From: Caecitellus pseudoparvulus
Lineage: Eukaryota; Bigyra: Bicosoecida
NCBI GenBank assembly: GCA_965644315.1
Contig: CBFFRQ010000062.1
Coordinates: forward strand, 310,001-374,000
Length of the DNA: 64,000 bases
Direction: 5' to 3'
Below the pieces are notes generated by a model. It saw nothing but the letters and a program-made list of their open reading frames with translations, had not been told where the DNA came from and did not search any database. Shown piece after piece: positions 9,483 to 23,300 of the stretch (its first letter is position 1; each line of letters begins with the position of its first letter). A program made the translations under genes and the position numbers.

Positions 9483-12400
9483 TCAGTCTTCCCACGCGTG
9501 GGTATGGTGGTCTTCCGCGAGGTGGCTCGAGTCTGGACGGCCGCCGTGAGCAGCACTGCGCAGAGGTGCTGGTCTCTCTGCCTTATCTTCATCTTCATCG
9601 ACCTTTCCACCTTCGTCGCCGTCCTTTCCCTCTCCAGCGGAACTGGCAGAGACAGTGTCGTCCGTGAGCCCGTCGGGGCCTCTGATGGCGCCAGGCTTTG
9701 CGGATGGAAGTGAGCTGCTTCTTGAGCTCATAGTAGGCTCTCTTTCTGGCGATTCTGCCCCAAGTGCCGACCCTGGCAAGTCTGGGCTCGCCAGTGACAT
9801 TTCAGTGGCGCCTTGACCGGCCGCGCCTCCTCCGTGCCAAGCCTGCATGCCAAACGTGACACTTTCGGCTTCAACGCCAGGCTCGGAAGGTGGCGTGCCG
9901 ATGAAATATGCCCCCTGGCGGCTTGGCGCGACTGCACCCATGCTCTCCTCATCCAAGCTGCTGGAGCTGGCCCGGCGGAGGCTCTGCGTAGCGGCCGCAA
10001 TGGCAGCTTCACCCTCGGCGCTGGCCTCCACCATGCCCAACTTGACATCCTCCTCTTCCTCAGCATCGGAACCAGCGGCATCTGCTGCGTGCATGCGCAC
10101 CCGGCGGCCTTGGTCATGCATGAAGGCACTTCCCTCTCGCCCTGCCAGCTCCAAGCTTGGCTTACCTGGCCCTGACCTGGGGCTGCGGGCCGGGCTGCCA
10201 TACCCCATCATGCTGGAGTTCAGCCCCATGAACAAGTTGCGCACAGATGCAAGCACTCCTCTGGGGCGCTTTTTGTCAGCAGGGCTTCCAAGAGAGTCGG
10301 TACGGTGCAACTTGCCGTCTTGCCCGATGACGACGCCACCCACCCAGGTCACTTTGTGCCATCCAAGTGCTGTGGCCAGCATGAAGTACACTGCGACAGC
10401 CAAAAACACTGTGTTGGATCCGACAATGATGAGAGTCATGACAGTGCGCACCCCAGTGCCTACATCATCTGCCGAGAACAAGTACAGACCGCCGATGAAA
10501 GTGACGAGGGACACGCCGATGCTCATAGCCTCGACGTTGTTGAGCAAGACTCGTGTATATGGCCGTGCTCGCGCATGCAGCACTGCAGCCATGACCAGCA
10601 CCACTTGCGCGACAAGGGTTTGCGTATACACGCCAAACTGCGACATGAAGATGGCCGCAAAGGAAATGCACACCTTGCGCAATGAGACAATGGCCTCCCA
10701 GTAGTACCAGTGTGCCTTGTACCCTGCGTACAAAAAGCCGAACTGTCGGCGAGTAGCCAACTTGGACAGAGACTTGCGGTGCAAGTACAGGGCAGTGAAG
10801 CCGATGGCCGGGATGCCGAGACCGTAAATCAAGAAGCCACACAGCCCGAAGCCGTACTGAAAGGGGGCAGAGCTTTGGGTGTCACACTCAACAGAGAGGT
10901 CTTCAATCATGAACTTGGCCTTGCTGCTGCCCACTTGCGTGCATGTTAGTAGTGCCATGCTCACCCGTGTGAGGGTCACATGTGCCAGGAACAGCAGCAC
11001 CATGACAGAGACGCCAAAGTTCTGGAGGTAATTGCCAGCCCACCACTTGTACTCAGATGCCTTCTTCTTAGTTTCTGGTTTGAGGGGTGTGGGGTTGGCG
11101 CCAGGCTCAAGGGTGGCCGTCACCTCAGGGGCTGGGCTGTCCAGCACCTGGGGCGCTGTGGTGGTGTCCGGCTTCTTGCCGCTCAGCACGCCAGCGCGCT
11201 TGCAAGTACTCACGCTGGCAGCAACCACCAGCCACACCAATCCAAGGAAAGGCACAAGAATGAAAGGAAGTAACAGCGTCACGACGGACCTCGCAAGGTA
11301 CGTGGAGCCGAGGTAGCTGTCCTGCACTTCGTCACGCTCCAGAACACAGTCAGGTGAAATCAAAGAGGAGTCCACCGATGTGGCTGTGTCCATGACTTCG
11401 AAGAACGTGCGTGCGGCATTGGGCCATTGCAGGGAAAAGCTCACAGCAAGGGAGACCTGCGTCAGGTGCGAGATGGTGATCTTGGCCAGCTGCACGTCCA
11501 TGCGCCCAGGGCGACCTTGTGCAGACAGCGTGATAGCGATGACTGCCCCGCACGCGACGAGCAGCACTGCAAAACCTGAGATCAGAACAAAGACGTTCGC
11601 CACCTTAGACCTGCACCGCCCACAAGCCGCCTCCCCTGAACGAGCATAGCCAACTTCGCACCGGTGGCACAGGTTGCCGTCGTAGCCAGCTGCACATCGC
11701 TCCGAGCCACTGGCGCTGCGGAGCTGTGTCACATTTGTGTTAGAATCTGCATCATAGCCTAAGCAAGCACTTGACTCAACACACTCCACGAGCTCAAACT
11801 CTGCTGACCCCGAGCCAAAGCCAGCAGGGAGGAGGAAGTAACCTGCAAGAGGGATGATATCTTCTGCTGACCCGCCTCCGCAATAAGCGCCGGTCGGGCA
11901 GGTCTCACAGCGCCACTCTGCAACAGGCTTGGTGGTGGAGAGGTACTCAAACTCTGCGCACTTCTCTGGCACAGGCTCTGATGTTGAGGAAATGTTGCCC
12001 AGACCCACGGGGTTTTGCCCAAGCACCCGCAGGTACACAGGCGCCTCATCGAAGCCTGTCAGGCCCCGCGAGTACTCTGTGACGACGACAGACGTGGAGT
12101 TGTCCAAAACAGTTGCCGCAGTAGATGCCAACGAAAATCGCATCAGCGTCACGTTGCTGTGGCCGGTCGCAATGGTCTCTACACCTGCGCTGGGCACTTG
12201 TCGAAACAAGTCAGAGAGGCGACGCAGCTCATCCAAGGTCACAGTATCCACTGCACCTTCGACGTACGAGAAGAGCACCAAAAAGGCAGATTCGGGTGTG
12301 GTCGTTGTGTAGTCAACCTCACTTTGCCACTGCAGCACCACAGTGTCGCTGCCCGAAGGGCGGTCGCCAGTCACTGCAGTGGGGGTAGTGGGCACCAGCC

Positions 12401-15400
12401 CGATGTCAGAGTAGGAAAATGCACTCGACAGTGTCCCACTCAGCCCACCCGCAGTTTCCACCGATACGTCCAAGTTGACGCCACCTGTCGAGCTGGGCAC
12501 AGTGCACACCACCCGCGATGCCGACACGTAACGAGTCGCTGCGCAGGGGAACGTGCCCAAGGAAATGCTGAGTAGGTGCGCCGCCACCCTGCCAAAATTT
12601 GAGCCTGTCAGTTGAACCTCATCGCCCGCAAGTGCATCCGATGGCTGCACTTCCTCCACGACAGGTGCCTCGATGGGGCTGAACAAGTTGTTGCTCTGCG
12701 AGACTTGGTTGCCGACGATGACTTCCACGGAGCGGTCACTCGCGTCAAAGTCACCGGGAACTTGCGTGCAGTCGACTCGAGTAGAAGAGACCCTGGTGTA
12801 TGCAGGGCACTGTACACCTCCGATGGATACACCTGTGACATCCGCTGCAGTGTTGCCGAAGTCGCGCCCGAGTACAGTGAAATTGCCCGAGAAAGAAGGG
12901 CCGACGAAGCCGAATGCTGGCGTGATACTTTGCACAGTGGGACTGGCGTATGCAAACTTGCCCTGGCCAGTGGCTGGAGTAGACTGCCCCCCGACGTTCA
13001 CAACTACGGGGAGATCTGCCCCAACTCCGGGCGGTGTCGTCACCTTCAGCTGGGAGTCAGATATCCAGCTGACGCTGGGTGCTGGCACGCCCCCGATGGT
13101 GGCTGTGGGACCCGTGTCAGCCGTTCCAAAGTGCAGACCCTGCACAATCAAAACCTGCCCCCCCGTAAGATCTCCATTGAAGGAAGGCACGACAGTCAGC
13201 ACAGTTGGCGGTGAATATGAAAGCGCCCCTGCGAGGCTCGCAGTCCTTCCTGCAATTGCGACACTCACGGCAAGGGCCGCTCCGACTCCTGCTGGAACAC
13301 GACACGTTACTTGAGTATCACTCACCCAAATTGTGCTGGTGCAGTCAACTCCGCCTACTTTTGCGGCTGGCTTGGAGTCGAAAGTGCCGAAGTTTGCGCC
13401 CGCGATCGTCACGCTGGCACCCCCCGCAGCATCCACTGTGCTGGATGAGCTCTCAACCCTTGAAATAGTGTGCTTGGTGTATGACCAAAGCCCCCCGTTG
13501 GAGGCTTGGTCCCCGGGCTGACCCGATAATGGGCCAACGTTCACCAGAACGGTCAAACTGGCTCCAATGCCAGCCGGTGTAACGCAGGAGACTTCACCAG
13601 GAGCTACGAATGCAACACTGCCACATGCTGCCCCTGCGATGGAGACAGTGACTGGGAACTTGTTGAAATCACTCAAACTTGTCGGGAAGTTATTTCCCAC
13701 TAAGCGCACTGTAGTGCCGCCAAGTGCTGGCCCTTGCGCAGGCTGCACTTGCGTCACGACGGGTGCCCCGTAGGAAAGTGTCGCTGCTGAGCCCGCGCCA
13801 GCCGCAGATTGTCCAGACGCAAACGTCGCTTCAACTGGCAGTCCACTTCCTACCCCAGGTGGGGCAACACAGGTGATGATGTACACTCCGATGTCTCCAA
13901 CAGCAGGTGGTTGCGCAGGTGATGAAGTGTACGCAGTGTCACTGCAGGGGCTAGCACCTTGAATGCTGATGCTTGGGGGGGCGGACGTGTCCAGCGTGGC
14001 GCCGTATCTCGTATTCAGCTCAATCGTCACAATGAATCCCCCTGCAGTGGATGTGCCACCTTGGGCAACAGAGTTGATGACGATGTTGGGTACCGAGGCA
14101 GGCGAATACACTGCCAGCCAGGACGTGTCAACACTGGCGCCATCTTGAAGCCAGGGGAGACCTTGGGCATCGCCCAACGCGTACAGATTCGAGTTGAGCA
14201 CGACACACCGCGCACTGGTCCCCAGGTGTGGGTCCGGCCGTTGCATGGTAGAGAGCCAGCCTTGCACTCCAGCTGCCCCTTTCTCGACACGCTCAGACAA
14301 GCCATGGAGTTGCTGAAACAGCAAGCCACCGCAGGTCCGCAGGATGTTCGAGTTTCCGCCGAGCTTCGCGGACACGGTCGAGATGGGATCCACTTCACCC
14401 AAGGTCCACAGCTGAGAGTTTGGGTCGAAGCTGGCTGCACCGGCATTGACAACTGCCCGCGTTCCCGTGGCGGTGAAAGCAAAGCCCCCTGCGACCGTAA
14501 TCCTGCCGTCCGAAAAAACAGCCATGGGCATCAGACGCTTTTGTGACATTGCAGGCAAGGACGCCACTTGCACACCATCGCTCAGGCTGATGGTCAGGCG
14601 GTCAAGGGCGGTGCCAGTCGCACCAACGCAGCCAAGGAGCGTGTCGGGGCATTCTCGATCTCCTCCCACCAGGAACATCGTACCGCTTTGGACGACCGGT
14701 GTGGCGTATGAGCGCCCATACGGGAGGCTGTCCGCGAGTTCCACCCACGAAGCTGAAGAGGCGGGGGAAGGGCCGGCTGCGTCAAGAGCTAGAACCTCAA
14801 CGCTGGTGACGTGCTCCACCGACAACTGGCCAAACGAATCAGTAACGTACCGGAGCCCCCCCGCAACGAGAAGTGCAGGGCCCCCGTTGACATCCAGGAT
14901 GCCAGCTGCTGCAGCAAACCGAGGGGTGTTTAGAGCTGGGTAGCTTGAGCCGCTCCACACTTTGGCCTCGCTGTCAAACACTTGAACTGCGCTGGACGGC
15001 TGAGAGGTTCCAGCCGGAACACCACCGATGGCAACAACGGAGGAACCAACTGTCACGAGAGAAAAGTCTGTCATCGCGATTGGGGCACTTGCCAGGGTCG
15101 CCCAGGTGTCTCCGCCGCCCACGATGGTCCACCTCGCGACTTGGTGGCTGTTCGGACTTGGCAGGTCGCTGGTGGAGTTTGCTGCCGGGACATCGTAGCC
15201 TCCGTAGGAAAAGTAAATGGATGACGGGCCAACGTTCTGACTCCCAACGATGGGCACGACTGCATCAAATGATCGAGCCATGTCCATGTCCACGCCGCTC
15301 CAGGAAACCGGCAGGGGGAACGCAGGACTGCGCCCCCGACCCGAGGTGGAGGGGTACAGCGTGTATATGGCGGCACCATTGCCTGTATCAAACAAAACTC

Positions 15401-16637
15401 GAGGCTTTCCACTGTACCGACTTCCGATTTCGTGCCTTGCTGGCACATTGCTGCCTAGCGCGGCGACAGTATCCTCTCCACCAATGAGGAATGTCCCGAT
15501 GCTGGTGCTGGGCGTGGATGGCGCTACGTTCACGATCCACCGAGGCCGTACAAGGGAGGCTTGGGGAACCAAACCATCTTGCATGTCTGAGGTAGCCCCT
15601 TGGCTGCCGAGTAGAATGGTCACGCTGGAAACGGTGTCTGTGTCAGAGAACACAACCTCTGCGACGTACCGCTCGCACAGCACGAGGAGGTGCCCGTTGC
15701 TCGCCCAAGCCATGTCAACTGGCAAGTCAAAAACAACCAAAGATGCATCAAGGCCAGAGTATGCACCACCACTGGTCACTGCTGCCCCAACGAGAGTGCT
15801 CACACCGGTTGCTCTGCCATCGCCATCCAGATGCCACTTCCGCAAACGGCCTTCATCCATGAACAAAATGGAGCCGTTCACAGGCCGCGAATCCCAGAGC
15901 ATGACTGAGGGAGGCTTCACCAGTGTGCCTGTCCCAGAATCGTCTGGAAATAGGCCAAGGTACGGCTGGGAAGACTGCCACACGGTCTCACTTGCAAAGG
16001 TCCAGCAGGACGGTGACCCACAGCTTGTGTCTACGGGTGTGATGCGCCTGAGCCGAGCCTCAGTTGGGTAGTTCGAAACACCTGCACCGTCGATGTAGTT
16101 TGAATCCTGTGAAACGAGAAAAGGGCACATGAAGGCCGTGCAGGAGTAACTTGCCACGCATGTGGTCAGCACGCGGACGCACCGCGTCGACAACATACAC
16201 TGCGCACGTGTCGGTGGGCGCAGCGAGGCCATAAAAGTCCAGCCACTTCGAGCTGTCAGCATCCCCATCCTCAAGTCCGATTTCCCCACTCCTGCCGCCC
16301 ATCGTCACGACCTGGTGCGAGGATGATGCACCGGTCATGAGCCGCACTGCGTGGTGGCCAGTGTCCAAAACGGCCACCATCCCCTCGCACATGGCAGCCA
16401 TCTTGCGGGGGTTCTTGAAGCTTGCAGCTGAGGACTTGCCGTCAACAAAATCTCCAGTGTATCCTCGACTGGCGCTCCCAGCAGCGAGCCCAGCTGCCCA
16501 GTATTCTGCGAGAGGCACTGGTTGTGAGCTGCACGTCCACACATTCGCCAATTTCCGCAGCTCCACTACTCACCCGTCTGAGCCATGGTGGAGGCGCACA
16601 TGGCACATGCAAAAAGCATACCAAGGACAATTTTCAT
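9483..16637 (-). CDS. NHL-Kelch-IPT/TIG protein with Cys-rich module and multi-span membrane region
   Basis: Three exons (16637-16574, 16505-16183, 16106-9483) give 2336 aa. The introns are 68 nt (GTGAGT to CTCGCAG) and 76 nt (GTGCGT to TTCACAG), and both keep frame. Exon 1 encodes a signal peptide (MKIVLGMLFACAMCASTMAQ). NHL-like repeats follow (FKNPRKMAAMCEGMVAVLDT). Kelch-type repeats are near 420-765. A run of IPT/TIG domains lies near 830-1355 (VTQVQPAQGPALGGTTVRLV; VTIAGANFG). One fibronectin-III-like stretch precedes a Cys-rich knot near 1510-1610 (CETCPTGAYCGGG; GYDGNLCHRCEVGYA). About eight hydrophobic helices fill ~1630-2050. The acidic, Ser-rich cytosolic tail holds EEEEDVKLGM. The layout suggests a large cell-surface receptor or adhesion protein; the ligand is unknown. 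No homologue with a known function is recognised. Confidence 0.75.
16548..16560 (-). promoter_or_regulatory. Copy 2 of recurrent 13-bp word CTGCGGAAATTGG
   Basis: It lies inside the first intron of the TIG gene, 13 nt after the GTGAGT donor and about 80 nt downstream of the start codon. It is identical to the copies at 1335 and 47967. Confidence 0.35.
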
Positions 16638-17319
16638 ATCACCTTGGGGTTGCGTGTGCTTCATGGCTGAGACCGTCAACGCTTCCCTCAAAACACGGCT
16701 GCGGCCGCAAGAGGCGTGCGACATGTAACCGCCTTGGGGCTGTGGAGGCCACCTCCACGCGCGCTTCCGAAAGGCTTGGGTGCAAAGAGAAGGCCGCATC
16801 TAGTGATGTGATGTCTGGGTTTGTTGTGGGTTGTTGTTGTTTACTCCTGACTCTTGAGTGCTCCCAGCCCTCTGCAGATTCGCCTGTCCAAGGCATCCCA
16901 CTGCACCATGAGACGCTCGGCGCAGCCCTGTACAAAGCTCAGCGAGGATCAGGGTGAAGGGAGTTCGAAATCGAACTCAAAGTCTTTGCGTGGTGGCTCT
17001 GTGCGCTGCTTCCTGCACAGCTGCGCGTGGAGAATCGAGTTGTGAGATATCCCATGCAGCTGCAAAAGTGCACTCCCAGCACATCTCCAGGGGCAAAATC
17101 CAGGAACCTCTCACAAAAGGGAAGGGGCGGTCAAAGTTGGGCGCACCTGCCACTCGCAGCCTTGCTACGCCTTTGAAGGGCTCACAGGCACGCCAACTGC
17201 GCGACGTTTCGTGCACGTTTCGGACCAGCGCAGTTGAGCGCCGCATTGGAAGCAGCGCCGCCGCTTTGTCGGGTTCAGATTGGCTCGGTGAATACCTTGT
17301 GCACTGAGTAGCTAACATA
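16638..17319. promoter_or_regulatory. Divergent promoter region between the TIG gene and the HECT ligase gene
   Basis: 682 bp between the start codons at 16637 (-) and 17320 (+). No coding sequence could be supported. It includes the inverted repeat at 16961-16978 and short T/G-rich tracts near 16812-16845. Confidence 0.4.
16961..16978. repeat. 18-bp perfect inverted repeat, 8-bp arms
   Basis: GAGTTCGA and TCGAACTC flank a two-base AA centre. The site lies mid-way between two divergent genes, where a dimeric transcription factor site would fit. Function is inferred only. Confidence 0.4.
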
Positions 17320-20300
17320 ATGGCGTCCACTGATTCTCTGCTGCGCTGTGTGGCGTCTGAAGAGCTTTTGCACAGCCTGCCACTGCCGCAAGCGACGGCA
17401 ACGCAAGCCACGGCGTCACAAGGCAGCGCCGTGAGCACACTGTGGCCCTGTGAAGACTCACAGAACCTGATTCTTGCGAGTACCATGGGGGGTCAGGGGC
17501 GAGGTGTCTCCGCGGATGTCCCAGACACTGTGCGCCAGCACCTCTCAGCAGCACAGGCGCAGTCCAGCTTCGCAAAGCTGGGCTGGCTGCTCACACAGGC
17601 GGCGCTTCCTTCCTCTGACAAACAAAGCCCCAGCTCTGCAGGCGCGAAGACCGCAGCGAGCGATGCGCATCCTCAGGGAACCTTGATTGGCATGTTGGCT
17701 GTGCCCCTGTCGCATGATGAGCAATTGCTTGCGCTGCAAATGATGTGCGTGGCGGTGCTGAGAAACGCTGGCGAAACGCCGTGCCTTCACTTCACACCCT
17801 CACTTCCACTTGCAGAGCTGCTCTCCAATCATCCCGGCCAGAGGGCTTGCAGACCCTGCAGTCGGCTGTGGATGTGCTTGTTGAGAAGCTCAGTGGGGTT
17901 GGAGCGCTTGGGCTCGGTGAGGGGGCTCTCCCAGCTCACATTCTGGCCGTGTTGGCTTGGTGCTTGGGAAACTACTGCCCCAGGGCCTGGAGTGTGTTGA
18001 CACGGGCCCTGCCACAGCCTCCAGATGATCTCACAGGATTTGGTTGGACTTGGTTGGCGCGAATGGCCGTGGCTGCCCCGGACGAGCAGCTGCTTTGCGA
18101 ACTGTGGCGTGTTGCCTTCGTGTCTTCGAACCCCAGGCATGGAGTGTTAGGGCCTGTGGCCATGGCGGGCACGGCAGTGGGCGAAAACCTCCGAGACCTA
18201 CTTCGCTTGCTTTGGATCGAGCTGCTGCGCCTCCGGCATACGCGAGATGGAAAGGTTCCCACTCAGCCTCTGCCAGTTTCCTCAAAGCCGGCCACAGCTC
18301 ACAGTGCGACCCCGCACACGTCACAAGGTGGAGCCAGCGGAGGGCCAGGCAACTATCCACCATCAGTTGCTGCGCTGGACATGTGGATGTGCCAGATTGA
18401 GCTGGCCCAGGTTTCCGCCAGGGAGCGAGAGTCGGCACACTCACCTGAGCCGGCGTTTTGCAGTGCTCTTCCCCCGACCGGCCGCAACCAAGAGCACCTC
18501 GTTGCTGTCGGTGCGGGCGGTGTTTTAGGGCTTGTGTGTGTGTCACTTCAATGTGAAGTTGGCACCAGTGGCGGTTCTAGCCCTGCCTGCAGCACACCGG
18601 GCATGACGATCCTGCCAGCTGGCGCTGCACTGCAGGCATCAGAAGAGGGCTTCGCCACTGGGTTGCACGCCATTCGCCACCTACACAGCGCCTTGTGTGG
18701 ACCTGTAAATGGCTGGCGACCACGTGCTGCAGCTCCTGCCATGACTGTCCAAACCTCCAAGCGGTTCTCCGCTGTCGTGCTGCCCCCAGTGCTGGACGCT
18801 TCCTTCGACGCACTGCATGGGCCTTCCTCTCCTGCCTTCATGGAAGCAGCCAGTGTGACGGAGGAACACTGCATTTCTCTGCAACCTCTCTTTTTTGGCC
18901 CTCGGTGCCTAGCGGTGCTGGCCTTGTGGGCGCGCAGCGATGGCTCCTGTCGATTCCGCTTGCTCAGCGTTGCCCCAGATTCGCTCAACCTTCAAAAGTG
19001 GGCCCCGCCCGTGGAAGTTGCGGATTTGTCTCCCCTTGATACGTCTCACGTGCCCGACCTGCCTGCACTACTTCAGGCGGCAACTGAGGCGGGTGTTGGC
19101 CTTGCGAGCGCCGTGCGCGTGACGGTGTTGCGTCGCACTGGAGAAGTTGACCCTGATAGGTTTGCCACACTCGCGTGTATTGTTCCGGGGGGAGTTCATG
19201 CGGAGGCCCCCTGTGTTTTTACGTACAGCGTGTCTTGGCGTGAGGGTGCTTCAGTTGCTGGTGAGCAGACCATCGCGTTGAGCATCTCGCCACAATCCGC
19301 AACACACCTCAGCACGGCCACGGCCAACCCTCAACTGGCCACCTCTGTTAGGGGAGAGCGAGTCCCCGCCCAGTGCGTTGACTCGGAGGGCCCCTGGCCT
19401 ACAAGCTTGCACCAACTGCAACCCGTGCCTGGCCACGTCTGGCACGAGGATGAAGCCCCTTCACTTTCGTTGGTAGCTTCTAGATCGGGCTTCATTCAAG
19501 GGCTTTGGTTGCCCGTCTCTGCACCCTGTGAAGTGACCTTGCACCGTCGCACACACGAGGGCCTGTGTCTGCTAGGACATGCGCGTTGCGAGGTCGGAGC
19601 CCCCTTGCACGCTCTCTCCCAGCACTCCTCTCCCCGGATTCACGCTGGAGATAACTTGGTGGTAAGGCTGGAAAACTGGGGCCCGCATGCATCCTGTCCT
19701 TTCCTTATGACTCCACACGAGCGGTCTGAGAGTCCAGTGTTGACGGAGAGTGATGCGATTTCTATCAGCTCCGAGGACTCAGAGCTTGCATTGCCCGGGA
19801 CTCTGCCCGCGTCGACACCTCGCGAAGGTGAGCGCGCTCCTGCACTTCTCGCAACTCCCCACATCTCCAACAGCTTCAGTGTTGAAGAAGACCAAGCATG
19901 TGGGCCCGCGCATTCTGCGAGTCGTGCTGCATTTGGCATTGTTTTGGTTCCGTGGCAAGCACCTTTGCATTCCCCTCATGAAGTGCCTTGCACTCTGAAT
20001 GCGACTTGGCTTCGGTCGGTGGTCCTTGACTCGGAACAAGGGCACTTGGTCTTGCGGAGCCCCGAAACAGGATGCACTTTTGTTTGTTCATTGCCGGGTG
20101 GTGTGCTGGAGCTCGGTGCCTCGATGCCTGGACCGAGCCACACTGCCTCAAGCGACTTCGCTGCTTTGGCTGTTGGCGCGGTTCGCTTGACAGACACCAA
20201 CCTCTTGTCTCTACGTCTCTCTATTCATCAGAACCGCAGAATGGCAGAGCCCTCCCAGTCCACCTCCCAACAGGCACTGGACGTACGCGCCTCGCTGTCA

Positions 20301-23300
20301 GGCTGGCTGCTTCCTGCTTCTTGTCAACCTGCCGAACTTCCCATGGTACAGCAGTTGCAGCAAGATACACTGGCATTGTTGTCGAGCGACAATTTCCCAG
20401 GCTGGCACTGCTCTATGTTGGTTCAGCCACTTGCAGAGGCGTTCCTGGCGGGGCATGCTGCAAGCCTTCCCCAGCTGCTGCAAGTGCTTCAAGCCAGCGC
20501 TGCTCCATCAAGTACCCCGCCAACAGCAGCTCTGCCCGCTTTGCTTGCCGTGTATGGCCGTGCAAAAGAGTTGTCTCTGAAACAGCAAGCCGCAGACCTA
20601 CTACAGGCGTCATGCAGCGAACTGTTTCAAGCCAGTCATTCTGCAAGTGCATCTCTCATTCTGTGCTCTTGCGGAAAGGCCCCTCGCCTTGCTGCACAAA
20701 CTGCTGTGGAGTCTGCTCTTCAAGCGATGCCTGATCGTTCGATTTGTGGGCTGTTTATGCGACGGTTCTCCACTGCAGAATCTTTAGCCGCCACGCTGGG
20801 GCACTCCTTGCGCGCCCCAGCTGGCCCCCTCGCTCATCGCGGCCAACGACTACTTGGCGTTGTCTTTTCCATCCTTAAAGCTGTTCGGCGCTGCGAAGAA
20901 GGTGGGAACCCGCCGCCCCCACCAGTGCCTGCAGTTCAACTTGCAGTACTCGACGGGGCCCTGCTCATGTCGGTACAGGCTCTTCTTGGAGGCAGAGCGG
21001 GTGGCTCAGCTCCTCCACCCCTGTGCAGCCAAGCTGCCTGTGCTATTGGTGGCTATATCTTACGTGGTGCTACAGCCGTCTTGCAGGCTTCAACACACCG
21101 GCAAGGACTGGGTGTAGAGGCACCGGACAACTCTTGGCTGCTGTCGGCCGCCCCCGTGGTGTTGTCTTGCTTGGGAACCATTGCAGAACACTTGCACGGC
21201 AAGCGGGCACTAGAACGTGCGCTATGCTGCACCTCTTCTTCGGTTCTACCACCGCGGCTATCCGCAGCCCTCCCACGCCAGCTCACTGATTGGTTCTCCC
21301 TGCTGGAGTCGTTCCTTCGAGTGTGTTCCAGTGCCAGCAGCAAGGCTGCAGCTGGGAAGGTCAGCACGCAGTGTAAATTGGACGTGCTTCCAGCATCACA
21401 AGCATCACTGAAACTGCGAGAAGCTGTCTTTGGGACCGATCCGCAACAAAGACTGTGTTCGGCGCCGTTGCTGCACACACTTGCATCTTCAGCTGCCATT
21501 CAACGAGGCTTGGAAGCTGCCGGGCTGTCCGCGGCTTGTGCCCGGCCCCAAGCCTCACGAGTGGCTTTGCCTGTCTCAAGCCCAACGGTGGACAAAGGCG
21601 CTTGGGGTCGATGCAAACGGTTCTGGGGCAGCGCGCTGGGCGCCATCGAGCACGGCCTGGGCTGCGTCGAGCATTATCGCGCCTCTGCGTCCTCAGCCTC
21701 GTTGTGGGCCTTCCCACACCGCCAAGAACTTGCTCAGGCGTTGGAGATGGGGTCCAGCGTGGCATGCACCCAGACCATCGTGGGGGATGCTGGCTCCGAT
21801 GATGGAGACGAGACACCAGGCGATGGCATGCACATCTTTTCCTTCGGTGAGCTTAAGGGGCATAATTCTGCGCGATCGTTGCTGCACTTGGACTTCAGTG
21901 CAGCACAGGTGCCCAACTTGGAACAGACGAGCGTTGTGGAAGTCATCATTTATCCGGGGTCAACCAACGTGCCTCAGTACTACTTGTCTCGCATCGCGTC
22001 AGACCATGGCTCAGCAGCCCGTGCAGTGCAAGACGCTGAGTCCATGCTGAGTTCAGATGGAGAGCGATCAGAAGCCTCTGTCGTGTCTAGTGATGGCAAT
22101 GAGAGCTCCGCGCGTGACGCAAGGTCTCCCACAGCAGGAGCGCCAACGGAATCATCTGCAACTGCGCGATTCTCCACACCTCCTATGCAGACGTTTGCAA
22201 CACCGTACGCCGATAACGCATTGACTGCTGGAGAGACTGCCGCGTCACCCTCCTCTCCCTCCATTGCGACGTGGAGTGGGGGCACTGATGCCCCGCTTGC
22301 TTCCCTGCACGCCAGTACCAATGGCTCCCGCCCCTCAACTGCCACTCCTGGCCCCCGGACTTCTGTGCATTCCCCACACTCTGGATCCTCCAGTCGTGCA
22401 GCCGGGTGGGCTCACTTTGATGCGAGGGGCAGCTTGCTGGACGATGACGATGATTTGCGAGATGCGCAGGGCGATTACTTGACGGTGAGCCCGACGGCGT
22501 CCCCTGCCGACCCTGCGCTGCCTTCCGATGACTCTGCTGGGCCTGCAATATCTGCGTTGCGGCCGGAGTTGGATGCACGATTCGGAACAGGTGTGCTGCC
22601 AAGCAAGGATCGGCTTGATTTTGTCGTTCGGCTCAAGATCTTCATCGGCCCTGGTGGGGTGAGTGTGCAAGGCGGCATGGTTCGGCCAGGTGCTGGAAGT
22701 GGCGTGGAGAGTTTCGCAGCATGCTCAGGCACCCACACACCCCAGCTGGTGGTCGATTTGCCCACGACATGCCCAGTCGTCATATTCAGGGGGCGGGGTA
22801 TGGAAAGTCGCTCGAAAGAAACACGTGTGGGGTTTCCCCTAGGCGTCTCGCTCTCATGTACAGTCTTGCCTGCCAGTGCTGGCCCACATCCTGCAACCCC
22901 CATGCCATGGTCCCTGCGTGCCATGCAGCAAGGAGCGCTTGCTTTGTGCATGCGGCTTCTGCAGCACCCCCAGTTTGGCCAGGGAGCTGCTGATGACGCG
23001 GGCAAAGCCAGCCGACTCGCCGCTCGCCAAGGAGCTTTCCGCGCTCGCCTTCGCAAGGTCTTCTTGGCCTGCACTGCCAGACACGACCCAGCAACCGTGT
23101 CGCCGAAAGTGCCTGCTTGCAGCACTGACACTGACCCAGGCATGTCACTCGTGTCACACTCTTCACACTTTTCTGTGGATGAGGGCTTCAAGGTGGGTGA
23201 GGACGAGCAGCTTCGCACCCCCCCTCGACACCGAGCAGCACCGCCTGCCTTGAGTGTACAGTTCACACCTGCAGCTATCAAGGGCGCCCCTGGTTCGGCA

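Noticed and set aside
16107-16182. Apparent frameshift between the NHL part and the rest of the TIG protein
   Set aside because: A 76-nt GTGCGT...TTTCACAG intron restores frame exactly.
17745-17815. Start of the HECT gene at 17745
   Set aside because: The codon there is GTG and lies inside a 71-nt intron. ATG 17320 with an upstream exon gives a better model.
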